A stretch of DNA of 64,000 nt from positions 62,001-126,000 of the forward strand of contig NZ_JXKG01000006.1 of the NCBI RefSeq assembly GCF_001885735.1, in the 5' to 3' direction. Numbering within the stretch: position 1 is the stretch's first letter; each line of letters starts with the position of its first letter. Positions 17,902-24,348 of this stretch are shown piece by piece. The translations under genes were made by a program, and so were the position numbers. This DNA is from Enterococcus canintestini (GTDB taxonomy: Bacteria; Bacillota; Bacilli; Lactobacillales; Enterococcaceae). The notes beneath the pieces are model-generated. The model was not told where the DNA came from. It did no database searches and saw nothing but the letters and a program-made list of their open reading frames with translations.

Positions 17902-18136
17902 AAAAAAAGATCTAGTGAGTTTTTTTGTGAAGGTGTTGCTGTCTTTGTTGCTTTTTTGTCTACTTATTAAGGTTCTGATGTCCACTTAATAAATCTTAAC
18001 TCACTAGACCCTATTCAATTAGTAAGGAGTAACTCAAATTCCCACATCCTTTAGCAATTTTTTAAGTCTCATAACAATTCTCTGTTGTGTAGAACCTACA
18101 TCGTCTACGTTACTGGGAATTCCTATGACCCCTTAC
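17902..18136 (-). ncRNA. Candidate structured RNA with its own promoter and terminator
   Basis: On the minus strand a predicted +1 near 18136 starts a 115-base closed domain: GTAAGGGGT pairs with ACTCCTTAC (ending at 18022), an inner helix AATTCCCA/TGGGAATT follows, and two small hairpins (TGTAG/CTACA, AACA/TGTT) lie within. A second domain follows: GGTCTAGTGAGTT (18010-17998) pairs over 13 bp with AACTCACTAGATC (17921-17909), directly followed by seven U (17908-17902). An 8-bp hairpin TTATTAAG/CTTAATAA lies in its loop. This may be a free RNA or a cis-acting attenuator for the lipid kinase gene 79 bases on. I could not match it to 6S, tmRNA, SRP, T-box or a riboswitch family from memory. Confidence 0.6.
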
Positions 18137-18142
18137 ACCTAT

Positions 18143-18171
18143 TTTATACCATATTTCAATAGGATTTGCAA
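18143..18171 (-). promoter_or_regulatory. Promoter of the structured RNA
   Basis: Read on the minus strand, TTGCAA (18171-18166), a 17-base spacer and TATAAA (18148-18143) form a near-consensus sigma-A promoter placed seven bases before the closed RNA domain. Confidence 0.7.
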
Positions 18172-18261
18172 GCGTTTTCTTTTAAGTGACTTCTGGATTG
18201 TGCTGTCATTTTTTCTTTTAATAAAAGCTAGTTTTATTGGTGAGTCTTTATTAAAAAAGAC

Positions 18262-18290
18262 TGGTCAAATGTAAGTAATGCAGGTAAAAT
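18262..18290 (+). promoter_or_regulatory. Likely queT promoter
   Basis: TGGTCA (18262-18267), 17 bases, TAAAAT (18285-18290). The -35 is weak, but the position gives a leader that contains the whole riboswitch. Confidence 0.45.
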
Positions 18291-18332
18291 AGAACAAGTT
18301 GCAAATAATCTTAAAAAATTACTTGTAGCTAT

Positions 18333-18371
18333 CGCGGTTCATCAACCATCCCGCGTCATCAAAACTCGGAG
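18333..18371 (+). promoter_or_regulatory. preQ1-I riboswitch controlling queT
   Basis: The stem CGCGG/CCGCG encloses a loop with C-A-A-C-C, and the A-rich tail ATCAAAACTCGGAG follows. The layout (five-base stem, loop with an AACC that can pair with GG after an A-rich tail) matches the class I preQ1 aptamer, close to the Thermoanaerobacter tengcongensis example. The pseudoknot GG belongs to GGAG (18368-18371), an SD-like element, so ligand binding would hide it and block translation. The gene downstream is the queuosine-precursor transporter, which supports the call. Confidence 0.75.
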
Positions 18372-18387
18372 AAAGAAGGAAAAATTT

Positions 18388-18888
18388 GTGCAAATGAGTA
18401 AAAGTAACACCAATGTCAAAGTTTTGGCGGTAAATGCGGTTGTGGCGGCTTTATATGTGGCACTTTCTTTAGTTACCCCGTTTTCAGCCGGTCCGATTCA
18501 ATTTCGGATTTCTGAAAGTTTAAATCACTTAGTCGTTTTTAACCGAAAATATTTATGGGGAATCTTTTTAGGTGTCATCATTTATAATGCGTTATTTGGT
18601 TATGGTATGATGGATGTCCTTTTTGGTGGAGGACAAACTCTACTGGCATTGACATTAACGAGTCTTTTGCAAAATAAAGTAAAAGATAAAAAGATTTTGT
18701 TAGGCTGCAATATTGCCTTTTTCACTTTTAGTATGTTTTTAATTGCTATTATGTTGCTGATTACGGCTGATTTGCCATTTTGGCCAACGTATTTAACAAC
18801 GGCCATAAGTGAGTTAATTATTATGTCTATCTCTGCACCGATCATGCTGTGGTTAGACAATCGTCTGCACTTTACTAAACAACTATAA
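18388..18888 (+). CDS. queT: Queuosine precursor transporter QueT
   Basis: QueT (COG4708) is the membrane S-component that imports preQ1 or a related precursor, working with a shared energy-coupling (ECF) module encoded elsewhere. The 166-residue protein has about five membrane helices and the conserved N-terminal A-V-V-A-A-L-Y-V-A-L-S and R-I-S-E-S-L-N-H-L segments. The start is GTG 18388 (AAGGA seven bases upstream); ATG 18394 is an alternative two codons later. A preQ1 aptamer lies directly upstream. It ends at a shared terminator. Confidence 0.88.
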   Translation: MQMSKSNTNVKVLAVNAVVAALYVALSLVTPFSAGPIQFRISESLNHLVVFNRKYLWGIFLGVIIYNALFGYGMMDVLFGGGQTLLALTLTSLLQNKVKDKKILLGCNIAFFTFSMFLIAIMLLITADLPFWPTYLTTAISELIIMSISAPIMLWLDNRLHFTKQL

Positions 18889-18921
18889 AAAATGACTTGG
18901 GAATCTTCCCAAGCCATTTTT
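18887..18921. terminator. Bidirectional terminator between queT and the CBS gene
   Basis: AAAAATGACTTGGG and CCCAAGCCATTTTT form a stem with A and T flanks between two convergent genes. Confidence 0.88.
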
Positions 18922-19563
18922 TTATTCTGCGGCTGTTAAATCTTCTAATTCAACAACTTTGAAATTTTTACTTTCGAGATGACTAATAATTTTATCGCAA
19001 ACAACTTTATCGGTTTTAGCAGGTAATGTGATGAGTGTTCGACGAATAAACTCATCTTTACCAATATCTAATGTGATACAGCTAGCAATGCTACTGTATT
19101 TTGCGATAATTTTACTAATTGCGGCTAAATCACCTTGTTTACCGGTTGAAGCAATTGTTAAAACGTAACTGCCTTGATCAACGCTCCAAGATTGCGATAA
19201 CATATTCAATAGTGAGCTGTGGGTTAAAATACCATAAAATTCATTATTTTCGTTTAACACAGCAATATAAGGTAATTCTTTAATAGTGAAAAAGACTTTG
19301 AAAAAAGAAGAATTCACATAAATAAATTTTGTCGCATTTTTAAGCAAATGGGTGACAGGTAGATTCATATCGCCACCGTTTGCTTTATGACGATAAATAT
19401 GCATTTTATAAATGTTTCCTCGGAAAATCTTTTCATTTTCATCTAGTATTGGCACACAACGGTAACCGGAATCTTCCAAAATTTCTAATGCCTCTGCTAA
19501 TGTTGCTGTTTCTTTGACGGTGGTCAAATCTCTTTTTTTATACACCATGGTTTTTAGTAGCAT
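18922..19563 (-). CDS. CBS-pair and ACT-domain protein, CbpA-like
   Basis: The 213-residue soluble protein has two CBS motifs (about 5-60 and 75-130), then an ACT-like region (about 135-205; S-Y-V-L-T-I-A-S and T-L-I-T-L-P-A-K strands). This layout and length match the Listeria cyclic-di-AMP binding protein CbpA, so a nucleotide-sensing role is plausible; I cannot verify ligand residues by eye. ATG 19563 has GGAGGG upstream. It is monocistronic on the minus strand, convergent with queT and divergent from rpmG. Confidence 0.72.
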   Translation of the reverse strand: MLLKTMVYKKRDLTTVKETATLAEALEILEDSGYRCVPILDENEKIFRGNIYKMHIYRHKANGGDMNLPVTHLLKNATKFIYVNSSFFKVFFTIKELPYIAVLNENNEFYGILTHSSLLNMLSQSWSVDQGSYVLTIASTGKQGDLAAISKIIAKYSSIASCITLDIGKDEFIRRTLITLPAKTDKVVCDKIISHLESKNFKVVELEDLTAAE

Positions 19564-19642
19564 AACAAACCCTCCATTATCTCCAATTTAACAAATTTAT
19601 CATATCATATTCTTTCAAAAAAGACATAGCTGGTTAGCTTCA

Positions 19643-19671
19643 TTGACAGTCAGAAAAAAACATGCTAAGTT
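19643..19671 (+). promoter_or_regulatory. Promoter of rpmG-secE
   Basis: TTGACA (19643-19648), 17 bases, TAAGTT (19666-19671), followed by a leader of about 75 bases before the rpmG RBS GGAGG. Confidence 0.65.
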
Positions 19672-19752
19672 AAAGTGTACTTTTGTAAACAAATCAGTCT
19701 ATGAAATAGAAGCTGATATAAAAGTGTGATCAATTTGAAGGAGGCCATAAAG

Positions 19753-19905
19753 ATGGGTGCGAAAAAAGCCGCTTTAGCCTGCTCCGTTTGCGGATCTCGT
19801 AACTACACAAAATCTGTGAGTGAAGGGAAAAAAGGCGAACGTTTGGAGATTAATAAATTCTGTAAATATTGCAATCAATATACATTGCATCGAGAAACCA
19901 AATAG
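19753..19905 (+). CDS. rpmG: Ribosomal protein bL33
   Basis: This 50-residue large-subunit protein has a zinc ribbon of the C-x-x-C plus C-x-x-C type (C-S-V-C at 10-13 and C-K-Y-C near 37-40), so it is the zinc-binding L33 form. It stops 12 bases before secE, giving the usual rpmG-secE-nusG order. The AGGAGG RBS is strong. Confidence 0.93.
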   Translation: MGAKKAALACSVCGSRNYTKSVSEGKKGERLEINKFCKYCNQYTLHRETK

Positions 19906-19917
19906 GAGGCAGCAGGC

Positions 19918-20088
19918 ATGAAATTTTTACGTAGTGTAGTAGATGAAATGAAAAATGTAACGTGGCCGACAAAGGCACAGTTACGCAAAGATACACTGGT
20001 TGTTATTGAAACATCTTTGATTTTTGCCGCCATGTTCTTTGTGATGGATACCGCAATCAAGAGTATCTTCGGCTGGATTTTAAAATAA
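19918..20088 (+). CDS. secE: Protein translocase subunit SecE
   Basis: SecE clamps the two halves of the SecY channel. The 56-residue protein has the short Gram-positive form: an amphipathic start with E-M-K-N-V-T-W-P-T and one membrane helix (about 29-50). The RBS GGAGG overlaps the rpmG end region. nusG follows 99 bases downstream behind its own promoter-like element. Confidence 0.94.
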   Translation: MKFLRSVVDEMKNVTWPTKAQLRKDTLVVIETSLIFAAMFFVMDTAIKSIFGWILK

Positions 20089-20118
20089 ATTAACTAGCTG
20101 AACAATGTAAAAAATGCT

Positions 20119-20162
20119 ATAATAGCTAAGAAGAAAAAACTTCGGGCAACTGAGGTTTTTTT
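20119..20162 (+). promoter_or_regulatory. Extended -10 and attenuator-like hairpin before nusG
   Basis: TGC-TATAAT (20116-20124) is an extended -10 element. Twelve bases on, AAAAACTTC and GAGGTTTTT form a short stem ending in a T run just ahead of the nusG RBS, a layout that could limit read-through into nusG. Confidence 0.45.
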
Positions 20163-20187
20163 ATTTTAGACAAAAGGAGCCAAACAA

Positions 20188-20733
20188 ATGGAATCATTTG
20201 AAAGAAACTGGTATGTGCTACACACGTATTCTGGTTATGAAAACAAAGTCAAAGCAAATATTGAATCACGGGCACAAAGTATGGGTATGGGCGATTTTAT
20301 TTTTCGTGTTGTTGTCCCAGAAGAAACTGAAAAAGAATTAAAGAACGGCAAAGAAAAAGAAGTTGTTCATAAAACTTTTCCAGGCTACGTCTTAGTGGAA
20401 ATGGTTATGACTGATGAATCGTGGTATGTCGTGCGAAATACACCTGGTGTTACCGGTTTTGTCGGCTCACATGGTGCCGGAAGTAAACCTGCACCTTTAC
20501 TACAAGAAGAAATCAATCATATTTTGCGTTCAATTGGTATGAGTACACGAACAAGTGATTTGGAAGTTAATGTTGGGGATACTGTTAAGATTATTGAAGG
20601 TGCCTTTGCTGGCTTAGAAGGCCAAGTGGCTGAAATCGATGATGAAAAACAAAAATTAAAAGTAAATATCGATATGTTTGGACGAGAAACAAGTACCGAA
20701 TTAGATTTTGAACAAGTGGATAGTCTATCTTAA
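20188..20733 (+). CDS. nusG: Transcription elongation factor NusG
   Basis: NusG binds RNA polymerase and links it to termination or translation factors. The 181-residue protein has the NGN domain (about 5-115, starting W-Y-V-L-H-T-Y-S-G-Y-E) and a C-terminal KOW domain (about 128-180, with G-D-T-V-K-I and F-A-G-L-E-G-Q-V). The length is typical. The RBS AAAGGAG is clear, and a terminator follows. Confidence 0.96.
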   Translation: MESFERNWYVLHTYSGYENKVKANIESRAQSMGMGDFIFRVVVPEETEKELKNGKEKEVVHKTFPGYVLVEMVMTDESWYVVRNTPGVTGFVGSHGAGSKPAPLLQEEINHILRSIGMSTRTSDLEVNVGDTVKIIEGAFAGLEGQVAEIDDEKQKLKVNIDMFGRETSTELDFEQVDSLS

Positions 20734-20750
20734 TATCTTTAAACTTTTGA

Positions 20751-20784
20751 GGCTGTGACATGGCTATGTCACAGTCTTTTTTTT
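20751..20784 (+). terminator. nusG terminator
   Basis: GGCTGTGACAT and ATGTCACAGTC form a stem with a four-base loop and an eight-T tail. Confidence 0.9.
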
Positions 20785-20844
20785 GTAAAAATCTTTTTTT
20801 GTGAGAGGATGACGATATAATTAATTCTGGTTTTACTTTCTATA

Positions 20845-20856
20845 TGGTTATAACCA
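20845..20856. promoter_or_regulatory. GntR-type operator O1, upstream of the PTS operon
   Basis: TGGTTATAACCA is a perfect 12-base palindrome of the TGG-N6-CCA type, 133 bases upstream of the PTS promoter -35. It resembles the sites found before the first PTS gene and before gntR. The surrounding 20785-20970 is AT-rich with no gene. Confidence 0.6.
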
Positions 20857-20977
20857 GTTAAAAGTTGAAAAAAATACCTGATAAATTATGAAATTTGTTT
20901 TTTATTTTAAAGAGAAAAGCTTAAATTTACTTATTTTATCAGATTTACCGCTGCTATTTTAAAGTTCAAATTTTTTC

Positions 20978-21006
20978 TTGACATAAAATGTTAGCGCTTT
21001 TATAAT
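20978..21006 (+). promoter_or_regulatory. PTS operon promoter with overlapping cre site
   Basis: TTGACA (20978-20983), 17 bases, TATAAT (21001-21006) is a full-consensus sigma-A promoter. TGTTAGCGCTTTTA (20989-21002), read on the other strand, fits the CcpA cre consensus with one mismatch and covers the spacer, so glucose repression is expected. Confidence 0.75.
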
Positions 21007-21013
21007 TGGTTTG

Positions 21014-21025
21014 TGGTTACTACCA
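21014..21025. promoter_or_regulatory. GntR-type operator O2, at the PTS transcription start
   Basis: TGGTTACTACCA lies just downstream of the -10, at about +1 to +12, where a bound repressor would block initiation. Its reverse complement occurs before gntR. Confidence 0.7.
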
Positions 21026-21060
21026 GATGAGTAACGTTTTAATTTGAAGGAGGCGATAAA

Positions 21061-21495
21061 ATGATTGGTTGTTTATTAACTGGTCATGGTTCATTTGCAC
21101 CGGGGCTTTATGGGGCTTTAAAGATGATCGCAGGTGAGCCGGATTTTTTTGAAGTCGTAGCTTTTACTGATGGTGAAAATATCGATGATTTTGAAATGAG
21201 GATTAAAAATGCTATAAAAACACTAAGCGCTACTTGTGAAGGCGTTTTGGTTTTCAGTGATTTACTTGGTGGTTCACCATTTAAAACAGCTATGATTGCA
21301 GCGCAAGACTTTGAAAATGTTGAAGTTGTAGCTGGTGCCAATTTGCCAATGTTAATCGAAACAATTGGGTTACGTTATGCCAGCACAGATTTAGCACAAT
21401 TAGTAGAAGATGCTGTAACTGCAGGTCAGACTGGTGTGGTACATCCACAATTAGTTCTTCATGAAGAAGATGATGTAGAAGAAGAAGGGATTTAG
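21061..21495 (+). CDS. PTS man-family EIIA component
   Basis: EIIA-Man accepts phosphate from HPr and passes it to EIIB. The 144-residue protein begins with the strand M-I-G-C-L-L-T-G-H-G, in which H9 is the phosphorylated histidine; D-L-L-G-G-S-P-F is a further family signature near 68-75. The start follows GGAGGCGATAAA. It is first in a six- or seven-gene group: EIIA, YajC-like, EIIB, EIIC, EIID, then gntR and agaS. The sugar is probably an amino sugar, judged from the AgaS neighbour (inference). Confidence 0.92.
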   Translation: MIGCLLTGHGSFAPGLYGALKMIAGEPDFFEVVAFTDGENIDDFEMRIKNAIKTLSATCEGVLVFSDLLGGSPFKTAMIAAQDFENVEVVAGANLPMLIETIGLRYASTDLAQLVEDAVTAGQTGVVHPQLVLHEEDDVEEEGI

Positions 21496-21498
21496 CTT

Positions 21499-21786
21499 AT
21501 GAATCTTTGGAACAGTATTCTAGGTGCTTCAATTGTGGTGTTAGTTTTTGTAATCGCTTTTGCTATTATTTATTATTTTATTGGTGCTCGCGGTATGAAA
21601 TCACAAAAAGAGCACTTTAAAACATTGCACCAATCTCTCGCACCTGGTCAAGAAGTAAAATTTGCTAATGGTCTTTACGGTACCGTCAAAGTCATCAATC
21701 AAAAAAAAGAAACAGTTGATATTGAAGTGAAATCCGGCACAATCATTGAGGTTTCCCGGTATGCGATCTCAGAAATTGTGAAATAA
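21499..21786 (+). CDS. YajC-like small membrane protein in PTS operon
   Basis: The 95-residue protein has one N-terminal membrane helix (about 8-29) and a soluble C-terminal barrel-like part with L-A-P-G-Q-E-V-K-F-A-N-G-L-Y-G-T-V, the motif of YajC, which in other bacteria associates with SecDF. Here it starts three bases after the EIIA stop and is followed by EIIB, so it belongs to the sugar operon. Similar YajC-like genes accompany other man-family PTS loci in streptococci. Its role there is not established; membrane assembly or stability of EIIC/EIID is a guess. Confidence 0.8.
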   Translation: MNLWNSILGASIVVLVFVIAFAIIYYFIGARGMKSQKEHFKTLHQSLAPGQEVKFANGLYGTVKVINQKKETVDIEVKSGTIIEVSRYAISEIVK

Positions 21787-21829
21787 CGCTAAAAAACTTA
21801 CAAACTAAACTATTTTAGGAGGAATTATT

Positions 21830-22312
21830 ATGTCAGAACCAAATATTTTATTAACACGCATCGATAACCGCTTAATTCATGGGCAAGTGGCAACACAATG
21901 GAACGGAACGTTAGGAGCTAATTTAATTTTAGTGGCCAATGATAAAGTTGCCGGAGACAAAGTACGCCAAGGTTTAATGGATATGGCAGCGCCAAGTGGT
22001 GTTCAAACACGGTATTTCTCGATCCAAAAAACGATCGATATCATCCATAAGGCTTCACCAAAGCAAAAGATTTTCATTATTGCTGAAAATCCAGAAGATG
22101 TTTTGAAATTAGTTGAAGGAGGCGTGCCAATTAAAAAATTAAATATTGGAAATATGCACATGGCAGAAGGAAAACGCCAAGTTGCTACCACTGTGGCCGT
22201 GGATGATGAAGATGTTGCAGCCTTTAAAAAATTGCAAGATTTAGGGGTGGAATTAGAAATACGTCGCGTACCAACAACAGCAGTAGAAGACAGCAGCAAA
22301 CTATTCAACTAA
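21830..22312 (+). CDS. PTS man-family EIIB component
   Basis: EIIB-Man carries phosphate on a histidine and gives it to the incoming sugar. The 160-residue protein has the motif T-R-I-D-N-R-L-I-H-G-Q-V, in which H17 is the active histidine. The RBS is AGGAGG. EIIC follows 27 bases later. Confidence 0.93.
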   Translation: MSEPNILLTRIDNRLIHGQVATQWNGTLGANLILVANDKVAGDKVRQGLMDMAAPSGVQTRYFSIQKTIDIIHKASPKQKIFIIAENPEDVLKLVEGGVPIKKLNIGNMHMAEGKRQVATTVAVDDEDVAAFKKLQDLGVELEIRRVPTTAVEDSSKLFN

Positions 22313-22339
22313 GCGAGAGCTTAAGGAGGGAGTTTAAGA

Positions 22340-23146
22340 ATGGATTATAATTTCATTCAGATCTTATTGGTCTTTTTAGTGACATTTATCGCCGCTATTG
22401 ATCAATTCAGTTTCTTGGAATCATTATATCAACCAATTGTAACAGGTATGGTAATTGGTCTTATTTTAGGGGATTTACAAACAGGTTTAATCGTTGGTGG
22501 TACGTATCAGTTGATGACCATCGGGAATATGCCAGTTGGTGGAGCACAGCCACCTAATGCCGTTATCGGCGGAATTATGGCTGCCATTTTATCTATCACA
22601 TTGAAATTAGAACCAACAGCAGCAGTTGCAACAGCAATTCCATTTTCATTATTAGGTCAATACGCTGTAACTTTGATTTTCTCTGCCATGTCACCTGTAA
22701 TGTCAGTAGCAGATAATTATGCTCATGATGCCAATACTAAAGGAATTGACCGCATTAACTATTTAGCTATGGCAGCAATTGGTGCCATCTTTGGTTTAAT
22801 CGTTGTCTTATTCTTTATCGGTGGTGCAACTTTTGGGGAACAAGTTGTTAGTGCAATTCCAGAATGGTTGATGAAAGGTTTATCAGCTGCTGGGGGCATG
22901 ATGCGTTATGTCGGTTTTGCAATCTTATTAAAAGTAATGGTTTCTCGCGATATGTGGGGCTTTTACTTCATGGGCTTTGGTCTAGCAACAATCGTAATGG
23001 CAGCGCCAAGCTTGTCTGGTCCTGCTTTGATTATCTTGGCATTTATCGGTTTTGCGTTAGCTTTCTGGGATTACCAAATCCAATCTAAATTCAAAACTGC
23101 CACAGCCAATGCAAATGACTTCGGAGGTGACGAAGATGGCATATAA
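22340..23146 (+). CDS. PTS man-family EIIC component
   Basis: EIIC forms the sugar-translocating membrane domain together with EIID. The 268-residue protein is strongly hydrophobic with about eight predicted membrane segments and the family motif G-D-L-Q-T-G-L-I-V-G-G-T-Y-Q-L (about 50-64). Its last codons overlap the EIID start by 11 bases, so the two are translationally coupled. Confidence 0.92.
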   Translation: MDYNFIQILLVFLVTFIAAIDQFSFLESLYQPIVTGMVIGLILGDLQTGLIVGGTYQLMTIGNMPVGGAQPPNAVIGGIMAAILSITLKLEPTAAVATAIPFSLLGQYAVTLIFSAMSPVMSVADNYAHDANTKGIDRINYLAMAAIGAIFGLIVVLFFIGGATFGEQVVSAIPEWLMKGLSAAGGMMRYVGFAILLKVMVSRDMWGFYFMGFGLATIVMAAPSLSGPALIILAFIGFALAFWDYQIQSKFKTATANANDFGGDEDGI

Positions 23147-24176
23147 TATTCCAGATACGTATCAAGATCAATCAGTGGGTGAAACACTCGATAAGAAAAC
23201 ATTAAATAAAATGGTTTGGCGTTCATTGTTCTTACAAGCATCTTTTAACTATGAACGGATGCAAGCTGGTGGTTGGTTGTACGGTATTTTACCAGGTTTG
23301 AAAAAAATTCACAAAAATAAAGATGACTTAGCCGCTTCTATGAGTCATAACTTGGAGTTCTTTAATACCCATCCATTTTTAGTAACATTTGTAATGGGGA
23401 TTGTTTTATCACTAGAACAAAATAAAGCAGATATTCCGACTATTCGGGCCGTTCGTGTGGCTGCAATGGGTCCTTTAGGTGGTATTGGGGATGCACTATT
23501 CTGGTTTACTTTAGTACCAATTACAGCTGGTATTACTTCCAATATGGCAATTAGTGGAAATGTAGCTGCACCATTTATTTTCTTGCTTGTTTTCAATATT
23601 GCTCAATTTGCATTGCGTTTCTTCTTAATGAATTGGTCATATAAACTTGGGACCGATGCAATTGGTATCTTAACAGAAAATGCCAAAGAGTTTACGCGGG
23701 CAGCAAGTATTTTAGGTATCTTCGTTGTTGGGTCACTAACTTGTGTTTATGGTGCAACAAAAGTTGATGTTCAAATTCCAAATGGCGAAACAAATACTGT
23801 TCATTCAGTTACAACGGTTGTGCCGGCCGGAGAAGAACACAAGTATGATGAATATATTTATAAAAAAGATGAAAATGGTAAATTGACAGAAGATGTTCAA
23901 GATGCTGCTGAAGGTGAAAAAGCTTTAGGTGTTGTGAAATTACCTTCCGGCGATTTTGAAGTAACTTTTAATCGCAATGAAACGACTCCTGTAACCATTG
24001 ATATTCAAAAAATCTTAGATGGTATTTTACCACAAATGATTCCACTAGCTATGACGTTACTTTTATACTTCTTATTATCAAAACGCGGCTGGACACCATT
24101 AAAATGTATCTTGCTGTTGTTGGTAATCGGCTTAGTCGGATCAGGGTTTGGTATTTGGCCAAATATCTGGCCTTAA
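23136..24176 (+). CDS. PTS man-family EIID component with an enlarged loop
   Basis: EIID pairs with EIIC in sugar transport. From ATG 23136 (GGAGGTGA nine bases upstream) the protein has 346 residues, longer than the roughly 280-310 usual for the family. The core motifs are present (F-N-Y-E-R-M-Q-A-G-G-W, and G-P-L-G-G-I-G-D-A-L-F-W near 110-121). The extra length is a charged segment at about 210-290 (V-P-A-G-E-E-H-K, K-K-D-E-N-G-K, L-P-S-G-D-F-E-V) between the membrane parts. The open frame back to 23109 has no RBS of its own. Confidence 0.9.
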   Translation: MAYNIPDTYQDQSVGETLDKKTLNKMVWRSLFLQASFNYERMQAGGWLYGILPGLKKIHKNKDDLAASMSHNLEFFNTHPFLVTFVMGIVLSLEQNKADIPTIRAVRVAAMGPLGGIGDALFWFTLVPITAGITSNMAISGNVAAPFIFLLVFNIAQFALRFFLMNWSYKLGTDAIGILTENAKEFTRAASILGIFVVGSLTCVYGATKVDVQIPNGETNTVHSVTTVVPAGEEHKYDEYIYKKDENGKLTEDVQDAAEGEKALGVVKLPSGDFEVTFNRNETTPVTIDIQKILDGILPQMIPLAMTLLLYFLLSKRGWTPLKCILLLLVIGLVGSGFGIWPNIWP

Positions 24177-24193
24177 AAAACTTTGATAAATTA

Positions 24194-24230
24194 TACCACT
24201 TATTCTCTTATGATAAGTGGTATTTTTTTT
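24194..24230 (+). terminator. PTS operon terminator
   Basis: TACCACTTAT and ATAAGTGGTA form a perfect 10-bp stem with a T8 tail after EIID. Confidence 0.9.
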
Positions 24231-24256
24231 ATATGTGGTCTAGATGTTATAAAAAA

Positions 24257-24330
24257 TATAAGCGCTTTATTTGTTGTTTTTATTGACTTTAACTAAAAAA
24301 AAAGATAAACTCATATTGTGGTAGTAACCA
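24257..24330 (+). promoter_or_regulatory. gntR promoter, cre-like site and operator O3
   Basis: TATAAGCGCTTTAT (24257-24270) is cre-like. TTGACT (24283-24288), 17 bases, TAAACT (24306-24311) is the likely promoter. TGGTAGTAACCA (24319-24330) is the reverse complement of the operator before the PTS operon and sits just downstream of the -10, which implies autoregulation. Confidence 0.65.
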
Positions 24331-24348
24331 GTTGTGAGGAGGTATTCT

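Noticed and set aside
17824-17985. N-terminal extension of the lipid kinase (54 extra codons from GTG 17985)
   Set aside because: No RBS before it, basic Phe-rich peptide without family similarity, and it runs through a terminator-like stem; GTG 17823 has a good RBS and starts at the conserved first strand.
17902-18136. 6S RNA, tmRNA or SRP RNA assignment for the structured RNA
   Set aside because: The 5' and 3' ends of the whole transcript do not pair with each other as in 6S, and no tmRNA or SRP sequence signatures are present.
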